Origin: Neoceratodus forsteri
Lineage: Eukaryota; Chordata; Ceratodontiformes; Ceratodontidae
NCBI GenBank assembly: GCA_016271365.2
Contig: CM057449.1
Coordinates: forward strand, 1,567,690,501-1,567,754,500
Direction of reading: 5' to 3'
DNA: 64,000 nucleotides
Positions 55,702-64,000 of the stretch are shown piece after piece; positions within the stretch are counted from its first letter, which is position 1, and the number at the start of each line of letters is the position of its first letter. Below the pieces are notes generated by a model. The model was given only the letters and a program-made list of their open reading frames with translations, made no database searches and was not told the DNA's origin. A program made the translations under genes and the position numbers.

Positions 55702-56401
55702 AGCTGATGTTGCTGAATATGAGGGTGTGTATTCAAATTTCTGTTCCAACATAGCAGGTCCCACAGCTGAAATATCTCATTCCATGCTGCATGCAGCAGT
55801 GCCTTTAGTTCATATAGATTCCTGTAGATAGGACAATGTCCCACTCTTCAAAGAAGTCCTCTAAGTATGAGAATTGTAGATATCCATGTTGCCTGTGTTT
55901 TTTCTTTTCTTCTCTTTACTTTCATTCTCTCTTTCCCCCTTCCTTGGGGCTGTCTCTCCTCTAGGTTGTCCCTAATGTGTGAAGTAGTGTGGTTTTTTTT
56001 CTGTTTGTTTGTTTTTCTCCTACTTTCATACTGCCTTTGTGCCCTTACAGCTTCTGTTCTAGGATAGGAAGTTCCTGTATTCCTCAGATAATTGCTCAAA
56101 ATCATTTAGAAAAGAAATCATGCCACATGCCATTTTTTAAAAGATTTCCCCACACATACAACCCAAACCATCTTGATAAAACAAGAAGTTCTGACTTTAC
56201 ATCATTTTATAAAAACAGAAACCTACCACTCACCAGGTGGGTTTTCGCAGGTGGGTGAGGGTCGATTTCTGTTTTTTTAAAAATAAGAAAACATTTAATC
56301 CAAATTTTCTTGGAAGGAAGAAAACCATGATTTTTTTTAAATTTCATGTTTCAAACTATATGCTATACAAATGAAACACATGGGCAACCATGCACAACTC
56401 A
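55702..56401. other. No gene recognised
   Basis: AT-rich sequence right of the LTR array. I do not see the CR1 5' sequence that should continue here if the array had inserted into the CR1, so the left and right flanks may have been rearranged. Confidence 0.4.
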
Positions 56402-57734
56402 GGGTCTCGATTCTGAAAGCCCACAGTGCAACTCAAGGGGCTTGCACCACAAAGAATAGTTCAAAGCATCCCTTGTGCCAAATTATGCACTGGGAGCAAT
56501 TCTCAATTGCAGCCTGTGTCAACTGCAGGCTGCCTACCCCAAATGGGGCTTGTGCCATTGGTGCACTGCAAAATGGGCTGCGACATGGCACTAGGGGGCA
56601 TTTGGCAGACACAAGCTACCATATTCTGAAAATGGGATTCTCATAACTCTCACAGAGGGAGAAATTCTGAGTACCCTTTGACCAGCCAGGGCTGGTCTAA
56701 GAGTACATAGAAAATTCTCCTCTGGTAGAGTTGACCTATTTGCAGCAATGTGCTACAGTACCCTCTCCCTAGCCCTGATGTTGCCACAGTCTTAATAATT
56801 AAAATAAACCTTCCTGGTGGTCTAGTGGATCCCCCTATCCGATCCCCAATTTTGCTCCCTAATATAACAATTTTTATACCCCTTTCCTGGTGGTTTAGGG
56901 GACCCCCTCCCTAATACCCAATTTCACTCCCTAATATAACAATTTTCATACTCCTTTCCTGGTAGTCTAGTGGACCCCCCTCCCTGATCCCCAATTCAAC
57001 TCCCTAATATAACAATTTTCAGACCCCTTTCCTGGTGACCTAGAGGACCACAACCCTCCCACCCCAGCAGGCACTGCCCACCACACCATTCCCCCAATCC
57101 TGAAACAGAGCTGGTGACCAGCACAGCCCACCTCTCACCTCCAAGGCTGGCAGCTGACTGAACTGTCACTGGCGTGTACTGCATAGTGTGTATCTCATTG
57201 ACTGACTGTTGGTCAATGAGCACATACTACAATGCTGCTCAGTGATAGTTCAGTTGGCAGAGCCTGGAGGAGAGTGAGAAGAGGGCTGTTCTAGCCACTG
57301 GCTCTGTTTCAGGATGGAGGGAGAGGGGTGGTGGGCAATACTTGCTGGAGTGTGGGGTGGGGGTCCACTAGACCACCAGGAAAGGGGTATGAAAATTGTG
57401 ATATTAGGGAGCAGAATCCCGGATAGGGAATGGGGACCACTAGACCACCAGGTAAAGGTTTTAATAATGTTTTACATATATGGGCATGTTGGGGGGAGAC
57501 TGCTAGAGCACCTGGTTCTAGAGTGGCACACGGCCACTTTGCAACTGGCAGCAAACCCTCCCTATGCATCCACTATTTGGCGCATGGCCATGGGTGCAGC
57601 AAGCTATGGTACTTTGCTGCTGGGATCCTGTCCGAAAGAGAATTTGGCAGGGTCCCTAGTGCACCGGACTTTGATGTAAGTTGCCACTGGCAGGAGCTTG
57701 CATCAGTCTAAGGGGTCTTTGAGAATCAGGCCTC
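56402..57734. mobile_element. Large fold-back element, diverged relative
   Basis: Termini are GGGTCTCGATTCTGAAAG and, inverted, GGCCTGATTCTCAAAG. Inverted arms share TCTAGTGGACCCCC facing GGGGTCCACTAGACCACC, and CCTGAAACAGAGC facing GCTCTGTTTCAGG. The centre is at about 57190. It is the same type as the fold-backs at 47.8 and 51.4 kb. Confidence 0.72.
56806..57052. repeat. Minisatellite of about 63 bp, four copies
   Basis: Units read CTTTCCTGGTGGTCTAGTGG, then CCCCCTCCCTGATCCCCAAT, then TCCCTAATATAACAATTTT. They lie in the left arm of the fold-back. The core TCTAGTGG plus C-run is shared with the minisatellite at 5.4 kb. Confidence 0.82.
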
Positions 57735-58168
57735 AGATCTTTTTTACATCTTTTGGTTCTGATGACATCAGAGACCTCTCAATCTTCACTCTAGCATCCC
57801 TATGGTGTCTTCAGGACCCCATGATTGAAACACAGCCTTGTTGTGCATGACTGCTCATCTATTATTCTCTGTTTCACTGTTATGACAAGTGCTGCCATTT
57901 ATTGGTTCACAAAATGGTTCTCATTACTTTTTTAAACACTTCTGGATGGGCCTTAGATTGTCTCCCTGTACTGTTTATAACTTTCTGTTCCATTGTTTCC
58001 TGGACATTTGATGTTTGTTCCCATGATTATACATTGATTAGTTAATACTTTGGAACAGTGTAAACTGACATCCTAGAATGTTAAGAAACCCCAGAAACAA
58101 ACAGTATAAGCAGCACTAATGAGACTAAATGTGAAACACACAGTAGCAAACAAACACAGACAAACATA

Positions 58169-58170
<2 letters not shown>
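57735..58170. other. No gene recognised
   Basis: Mixed sequence without motifs, ending in a TA microsatellite. Confidence 0.4.

Positions 58171-58224
<54 letters not shown>
58171..58224. repeat. (TA)n microsatellite
   Basis: About 27 uninterrupted TA units. Confidence 0.95.
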
Positions 58225-58229
<5 letters not shown>

Positions 58230-58340
58230 GGTAGGAAAAATGATGTCTCCTGATTGGCTGAAACACATCACATGACTATAAGTATATCAGCGTGATCACA
58301 CACCTGCATTTTCACCCCCCCTCCAAAACAATTTTGCCAT

Positions 58341-58477
58341 TTTATAACATAGATAACCCACTCTAGGGTGTGTGGTCACACTCTGATAAACACATGCCTT
58401 GAGTGGTTAACGCCCACCAAGGCGTGCATATATCAGAGTGCAACCACACACCTTAGAGTGGGTTAGCTAGTTTATAA
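58341..58477. mobile_element. Fold-back MITE (TTATAAGC-like), copy 4
   Basis: The left arm is TTATAACATAGATAACCCAC, then TCTAGGGTGTGTGGTCACAC. The right arm inverted is CTTATAAACTAGCTAACCCA, then CTCTAAGGTGTGTGGTTGCA. It is a near-complete 136-bp palindrome, followed by (TA)n at 58479-58499. Confidence 0.82.
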
Positions 58478-58497
58478 GTATATATATATATATATAT

Positions 58498-58870
58498 ATT
58501 CATGCCAAAAACGTAGTTTAATGCATCAGTTTGAGTTGTTCCACAGTGACAAAAGCAAGGAAATGGTGACACTGTTGCTACCCTTACCCCACACCCACCC
58601 CACCCCTACCAGCAGGCATTGGGTGTGTGCTGGGGTCATTGGCCCTAACTTTCACCTCATTCCAAGTGTAAATAAGCTAAGGTGGTGCAGTGTAGGAGAA
58701 TGGGATGAGAGTTAGGACTGACTACCCCAACGCACACCCCGATGCCTGTTGGTAGGGGCAGGGTGGGTGTGGGGTGCATGGGGTGGCAACCCTAACACCA
58801 AATTTTATTGCTTTTGTCACTGTGGAACAACCCTAACTGATGCATTAAATGGATTTTTTTTGCCATGAAT
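58498..58870. mobile_element. Long fold-back element
   Basis: The left arm is ATTCATGCCAAAAACG, then TTTAATGCATCAGTTTGAGT and TGTTCCACAGTGACAAAAGC. The right arm inverted is ATTCATGGCAAAAAAAATCC, then TTTAATGCATCAGTTAGGGT and TGTTCCACAGTGACAAAAGC. The arms continue through CCCCACACCCACCC and CCAACAGGCAT-type blocks to a centre near 58680. Confidence 0.85.
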
Positions 58871-59699
58871 TTCCCTTCTTTTTGAGAATGTGCACTATAA
58901 ATAGTAAATGGAATGTGTGTCCAGAATTGTGTGTACATCCATTCAACGGTCACACAGCGCTACAAGCAAACAATGTAACATGCACAATTCAGCAACGATA
59001 AGTTCCAGTGACCCAAACATTGTCACAGTCAAAGATGTATTATTAATTTTTGCACATTCCAAATGCCAGGCAAATTGGACACATGGTTCAGAAGTTATTG
59101 AAGTGTAATGAACCAAATTTTCATTCATCGGAGTGGCATAATTCCACACCTGTTAATGTTTTACACACAAAACCACTGCAAGGCACCTCTGTACCACTAG
59201 GGCTACCTACGCTATAAATTTCAAGCCAGTAACACCATGCAGAACGCTATGTGCAAAATGTTAACTGCATCACACAGTATCTTCACAGCTAATTATTTTT
59301 CAAACATGTAAACAACATAAGTCACATCTCCAGGACATCCACTCAACACCCTCCAAATTTCATGTGCAAAGAACAAACCGTTCCAGAGATATTCAATTTC
59401 TATGTTTCTGCACCTTTAAGAAGTCTTCCACCACAAAATGGCAGAAATCGCAGCTGAAAATGCACTAAAATGGCAGACCTGGCAGCCAAAAAAACAGTAA
59501 CTGCAAAGTAGGGCAACTTCAAATAACTCTGGAATGGGATGTGTTTTCACCAAACGAAAACTGGCATGTTCCTTGAACAAAGGTCTTTCTACGTGCCAAG
59601 GTTTAGACCAATCAACCACACACTGGCTGCACTATGTGTCACAGAAGACAGTGCAGAAAAATAGCAAAAACAATGTTTTGCACTGCACTATGCAAATGC
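58871..59699. other. No gene recognised; degenerate repeat-like sequence
   Basis: Contains sentence-like blocks (CCTCCAAATTTCATGTGCAA, CCGTTCCAGAGATATTCAAT, AACTCTGGAATGGGATGTG) in the style of the dispersed repeat at 4.2 and 61.4 kb, but I cannot align them securely. Confidence 0.4.
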
Positions 59700-60597
59700 A
59701 AAAACACAGACAGTAATATTAACGCAAACGGTGATGGAAACAGTGAGGTAAAAGAAAATAGTAATGCTAATGGTAATGCAAACGCAAGCGCAAATGGTAA
59801 CACACATGGTGATGCAAACGGAAATGCTAATGCAAACGGTAAGAGAAACGGAAGCGCAAACGTAAATGAAAACAGAAATGGTAACACAAACAGTAACGGA
59901 AACGCTAACGGCAACAGAAATGCAAACGGTAATGAAAACGGTAATGAAAATGCAAACGGTAACACAAATGCAAACAGAAACGCAAACGATAATGGCAACG
60001 GCGATGCAGAAGGAAACAGTAATGCACTCAACAATGGAAATGCTACCAAAAACATAAACGCTAAGGCCAACAGAAATGCAAATGCAAATGGTAATGAACA
60101 CACAAACGGTAACGGTAATGCAATTGGAAACGCAAATGGTTACGATAACATCAACAATGATGCCAAAGGAAACACAAATGAAAATGAAAAGACTAATGCA
60201 AGCGCGTATACAGAAGCAAATGGTAACGCACATGGTGAAGCAAAAGTAAACACAAACAAAAACAGCAACAGAAACACAAATGGTAACAGTAACGCAAATG
60301 CAAGTGCAAACACAAATGCAAAGGGCAACGCACAAGGTGATGTAAATGGAAATGCTAACGCAAATGGTTACGTAAACGCAAATAGTAACAGTAAAGCAAA
60401 TGTAAGCGCAAACACAAAGGGTAATGTACACAGTGACACAAAAGTAAACGCAAACAAAAATGGTTATGGAAACGGTAACAGTAACTCAAATGCAAGTGCA
60501 AACGCAAAGGGTAATGCACACGGTGATGGAAATGCTAACGCAAACAGAAACACAAGTGAAAACACTAATTGTTACGATAATGCAAATGCATTCCCTC
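59700..60597. repeat. Hexamer array, about 150 units, consensus GNWAAC
   Basis: Sequence divides into six-base units of type GNWAAC with hardly any break in register for about 890 bp. The junction AAC|G varies mostly to AAT|G or AAC|A, the two products of CpG deamination. A higher order of 102 bp (17 units) is visible: GCAAGC or variants begin at 60198, 60300, 60402 and, 90 bp on, 60492. A 332-codon plus frame (59634-60632, Asn/Gly/Ala repeats) and long minus frames are open because the hexamers lack stop codons, so I do not call a gene. Confidence 0.85.
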
Positions 60598-61384
60598 TTT
60601 TTTCCAAAAAGGTGCATTCAAAAGCACAGTGAATACAAAGAATGTATGCATAATAATGGCCATTGGAGCAGAAAATCAGCACTTGGAATACTAAATTTCT
60701 TGTATCTCAGGAACCGTACAATGTAGAATAAAACTTAAAATCTCATTTTATTTATGACTTTCCAGGCTAGTTTTGCACTTAGACCTTCACAGTTGACTAA
60801 GCATTTTTCCCATGAAAAGTCCGGATCTCTAACCATTTTCGAGATACGGGCCTCAAAAGGCGCGGCGGACTCCGTAATGTTAGCCTATGGGAAAAATTGT
60901 CAACTCCGGAGTGCTGTAACTTTGCAACCCTCCAATATTTTTTCATCAGCCACCAAAATGCACATATGTGGGATCTTGTCTTTCTTCCCTCCAAATTTCA
61001 GCCCAAAAGAAGAAAACTGCTCTTTTGTAGCAGGGTGGCAAAGATTCCCTGTTGTTTTGGCCATAGTGTTGCAAAGTACTTTCGCAAAGCATGACACATT
61101 CACAAATAAAATCACGGAAGTGTCATATATGTGACACTACTTTGCAACACTTCTTTTTACAAAAATTTAAAAAACATATTTCTGGGGTATTTTACCTCCC
61201 AAAAAAGACATGTCTAGCATCCTCAGGGCTCGACTAAGTGAACACAAGAATTGTGTCCCTACAGGGTCCCAAATTTAAATGCCAAGCATTTCTGTGACCA
61301 CCAGCTGAAAACAAGATGGATCATTTGTGACACTACAAGGGTCATTTGTGACACTAAAAACTGCATTTGCAACACTTTCACATA
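60598..61384. other. No gene recognised
   Basis: Contains TGCTGTAACTTTGCAACCCT and TCTCGAAAATGG-type blocks that resemble the dispersed repeat family. Short open frames on both strands carry no motif. Confidence 0.4.
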
Positions 61385-61790
61385 TTTTGTTAACTTTTCC
61401 CATTGACTATAATGGGAAACTTGTTTTTGGAATAACTTTTGAACTGTTTATTATATTGTCACAAAATCTTCAAAAGACACATTGGGGACCCTGGCTTAAT
61501 ATTCCCTGAAGGTTTTGGACCAGTCGCACAAATCATACAACCTGTAGGCACGAGCAAAGAATGCGCAAAAATGCATAATTTGTGAATTTTTCCAGTGCTC
61601 TGTAGCTCCACAACTGTACATCTGACCATAACAAAACTTGGCAGTTCCAGAGATCTATGATGCCAGACCATGCATGCCAGATTTCAGGCAAATCTGTGGT
61701 ACGGTGGCAAAGTTATTAAGCTGCCAAACTTCAGATTTAACCTTAAATGGGGTACTCAACCCTAACTATAGTGGCACTACCATGCTACTA
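61385..61790 (+). repeat. Third copy of the dispersed non-coding repeat
   Basis: Runs co-linear with 4195-4580: TATAATGGGAAAC, TAACTTTTGAACTG, CTGTAGCTCCAC, GACCATAACAAAACTTGGCA, GGCAAAGTTATTAAGCTGCC and CTCAACCCTAACTATAG. Confidence 0.65.
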
Positions 61791-62078
61791 TTATATATAT
61801 ATTTATACACTGTAATTAGAATTCTTTCTATCATCTTCGGCACCAGGTCCTGTGCCTCGAGAGTTTCTGGTGCAGGTGCTTGAGTGAGTATCATTGCTCA
61901 AGAAACTGCTATTTGAAAACTTTTTCTTTTAAAAATGAAAAGTAAAATTGCCCCTACTCTGCTTACCTGGAGCAATTGTGCATGTATGCGTGCAAAGTTT
62001 CAGGGATGTCACAGAAGTCAACAATGCATTTCAACCTAATGGTTTTTCTTAAGTGACAGGATCAGAGGTTGTTCTTAC
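61791..62078 (-). other. Start of intron after the TGFBRAP1-like exon
   Basis: On the minus strand it begins GTAAGAAC at 62078, a near-consensus donor. No further exon is seen here. Confidence 0.6.
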
Positions 62079-62784
62079 CTAAGCAACCAGGCCCATTCAA
62101 CAAAAATTCCCCTTTGCCGACTCTTTTCACTATTGGCTTCTCTTTTAATTTATTGTATGGGAAGAGATCTTGGGTGATACCATTTCTGTACCCATGAAGC
62201 ACATACTTTTCAGTTGTTGCTATACACAGAAAGTCTCCATTCACTGCCAGGACCAGAGGTTGCTGTGAAAATGCTACCTCCATCACACATTCCCACTTAT
62301 CCGCAGTCACCACATAGATCTGAATCACTTTTTTCTTGGAAGCTATAATAAACAACTCATTGAAGACTGGATCTGTAACAGCCACACTTTCACTCATATC
62401 GAAGTATGTCACATGTCGGATCTTTTCCATGGAGAGAACAGGCTCAAGACTAAACATGTTCACAATAGTAACGGTGTTATCAGAAAGCATCATCAGATAG
62501 TTCAGTAGTGGAGATGCTTTGAGCTGAGCAATGCACCTGCGTGTTCCTGTATACTTCTTGACTTTTTGGGGGTAGCAGAGTATTCGTTTTTGCTTTTGTT
62601 CTGTCTTGTCCTGCAAAGTGAACAAATGGATGGAATCCTGTGTTCCAATGTATAGGTTTCTTCCACAGCATTCTAGGCACTCAATACATGCTTTCTCTGT
62701 ATCTCCGTCTGTTGACAGCCTCTCAATGAGATTTTCTATCTCCACCACTTTCATGTTCATTTTTTTTTTTTTTTGATTATGGTA
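62079..62784 (-). CDS. TGFBRAP1-like protein, first coding exon (partial gene)
   Basis: The start codon is at 62760-62758 and 227 codons run to the donor at 62079|62078 (G|GTAAGA, phase 1). An acceptor (TTTCATGTTTTACAG) ends at 62785, so the exon has 24 bases of 5' UTR, fitting a gene whose start codon is in its second exon. The protein resembles the N-terminus of TGFBRAP1: CIECLECCGRNLYIGTQDSI, LSDNTVTIVNMFSLEPVLS, VYVVTADKWECV-like strands and a closing QDLFPYNKLKEKPIVKRVGK plus GEFLLNGPGCLG. This is a CNH domain. Family members (TGFBRAP1/VPS3, VPS39) are subunits of endosomal CORVET and HOPS tethering complexes, and TGFBRAP1 also binds TGF-beta receptors and SMAD4. The frame is intact. It may be TGFBRAP1 itself or a paralogue; I therefore give no symbol. 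Confidence 0.88.
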
Positions 62785-63439
62785 CTGTAAAACATGAAAT
62801 AATAAGAACAGTAATAATCAGAAAAATCAGAGTCACACATTTCTGTTTCCATTGTAATTACAGAATCTCCTTGATTAAGTCAAAAATCAGACAGATTTAT
62901 TTTATTTATTTATTGTGGAGGCCTCTGCTTCAGTAGACAGATGTACTGTTGCAGTGTGGGTATCACAGTTTCAGCAGCGAATCTAGGAATTTTTTATGGA
63001 GTAGCAGTTTTGTGCAGTGGTACTACTTTTTCCCAAAAAAGCAAAATGTTACTTTTGAAAGCTCAGATTAGGTTAAAAGCGATACTCTTTGTTGGCCTAA
63101 GAGGGTTATGGGTGCTACCATTCTAGATAGCATGATACACCATTGTATGGTTTTTTATATGCAGATGCATAACTGCAAGCCCCACAGGGGCCTGCGCTTC
63201 TGCAGTCAGAAGTCAGTGTGTATGTCTTATACCTGTGGCTGAAGAAACGCAAGCCTGTCATAGGCCTGTGGTTCTGCAGCTACAAGTGTGTGTATGTCTT
63301 ACAGTGTGCATGTATGCCTGATGCTACAGAAGTGCTGTGCTCATATGGCCTGCATTTCTATAGACAAAAGAACTATTCTAATTTGCATACCATGGAACTG
63401 CATTTGTAGCTGCAGGAGCCTGTACTTCTGCACATAGAA
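62785..63439. other. Upstream intron of the TGFBRAP1-like gene; degenerate repeats
   Basis: Contains the second copy of the dispersed repeat of 4.0 kb (about 62940-63020). At 63160-63430 are loosely repeated CTGCAGCTACA, GGCCTGNNNTTCT and GTGTGTATGTCTTA blocks about 60-110 bp apart. No coding frame is supported. Confidence 0.5.
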
Positions 63440-63655
63440 GCAGTTTTCAACACTGTGCTATGCAGGAGGCTCATAAAAAATCTTGTAAGGTTGGGGTGTG
63501 AATCAAAGTGGTACCCTGGGTACAAAACTGGCTGATGGATAGGCAGCAGAGGGTGGTGGTAAGTGGCACTCACTTGGGGAAGGGAGAGTGATCAGCAGGC
63601 TTTCTCTGGGCTCAGTACTGGGTTCAGTTCTTTTTAAAGAGGACAGGGAATCATT
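63440..63655 (+). pseudogene. CR1-type LINE, small RT fragment
   Basis: The plus frame reads VPWVQNWLMDRQQRVVVSGT, then after a stop GLSTGFSS or, in the next frame, LWAQYWVQFF, matching the W-NWLxxRxQRVVVNG and SGxxxGSVLGxxLF blocks of CR1 RT. Both ends are truncated. Confidence 0.72.
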
Positions 63656-63763
63656 TCTAATTGGCAGCTGTTTATAAAGTTCTTATTCTCAGAAATGATA
63701 TGCATTCTCCTAAATTATCCATGGTTAATTAAACCTGAATAAAAAGTGATACAAAAAATTATT

Positions 63764-64000
63764 TTGCATTGTTTTGTTTTTATGGGCAGCATTCTGTTAC
63801 AGTTCTCTTCATGGAACCAATAATTTGAAGTTCTAACTATGTCACAGTTTGTGCAAAGAACTCTAAGCATAGTTCTGATAGGTCAAAAGTTCATAATTAG
63901 CATTCTGTACACAAACCATGACATAGGAAAAACTCCTAATTATTGATTCCCATGAAGAGAACTGTAATGGAATGCAGCCCATAAAAACAAAACAATGCAA
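63764..64000. mobile_element. Fold-back MITE cut by the window end
   Basis: The left arm is TTGCATTGTTTTGTTTTTAT, then GGGCAGCATTCTGTTACAGT and TCTCTTCATGGAA. The right arm is the close inverse, ending AACAATGCAA at 64000. The arms match for about 100 bp each around a centre near 63880. More of the right end may lie outside. Confidence 0.85.

Noticed and set aside
59688..60431. Minus-strand frames of 247 and 154 codons resembling membrane proteins
   Set aside because: They are the reverse translation of the same hexamer array (alternating Val/Cys/Ile or Phe/Ala/Leu) and reflect composition.
59634..60632. 332-codon open frame rich in Asn, Gly and Ala as a new protein gene
   Set aside because: The hexamer repeat has no stop codons in this register, the opposite strand is open for long stretches too, and variation follows CpG decay. 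No start context, splice sites or non-repeat domain supports translation.

Overview
The window is nuclear DNA from a large-genome, non-mammalian vertebrate. The evidence is CR1 retrotransposons with an esterase-type ORF1, L2-like LINEs carrying a 2A-like motif, Penelope-like elements, a Tigger (pogo) transposon, V-SINE-like tRNA-derived SINEs, a Xenopus-type T2 (TTAAAGG) MITE and many long fold-back elements. A caecilian or other amphibian, or a lungfish, would fit; I cannot settle the species by reading. There are no prokaryotic features.

The only host gene I can support is one exon at the right end on the minus strand (62079-62784). It is the first coding exon of a TGFBRAP1-like protein (CNH domain, TGFBRAP1/VPS39 family of endosomal tethering factors) with a good acceptor and donor. 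Its later exons would lie to the left and I see none, so most or all of the remaining 62 kb is probably its first coding intron or that intron plus flank.

Layout. 0.3-3.5 kb: decayed Ty3/gypsy pol, then an L1/Tx1-type ORF1. 4-7.6 kb: palindromic and satellite-like DNA. 8-11.6 kb: minus-strand LINE and CR1 pieces, one fold-back MITE and a tRNA-like SINE head. 12.1-12.6 kb: T2 MITE. 15.2-20.75 kb: a Tigger transposon split by an L2-like LINE whose ORF continues in frame from the transposase. 22-36 kb: nested CR1, SINE, Tx1 and L2-like copies; the L2-like copy at 31.2-33.7 kb keeps a 478-codon RT frame. 36-40.8 kb: Penelope-like remnants and an L2-type 3' end. 40.8-44.7 kb: a nearly full-length minus-strand CR1.

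44.7-55.7 kb is the most striking region. It is a tandem LTR-internal-LTR-internal-LTR-internal-LTR array of one non-autonomous LTR element with tRNA-Leu-type primer sites and a near-matching 5-bp outer duplication. It is interrupted by 1.2-1.3 kb fold-back elements at the same site in two LTRs, by a SINE joined to a fold-back fragment, and by a 1.8 kb insertion built from tandem palindromes and a five-hairpin array. 56.4-58.9 kb holds more fold-backs. 59.7-60.6 kb is an 890-bp hexamer array in unbroken register whose variation looks like CpG decay and which leaves long reading frames open by composition. The window ends inside a last palindrome.

All element names come from motif reading, not database searches. 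Boundaries are approximate unless a target duplication or an uninterrupted copy defines them.
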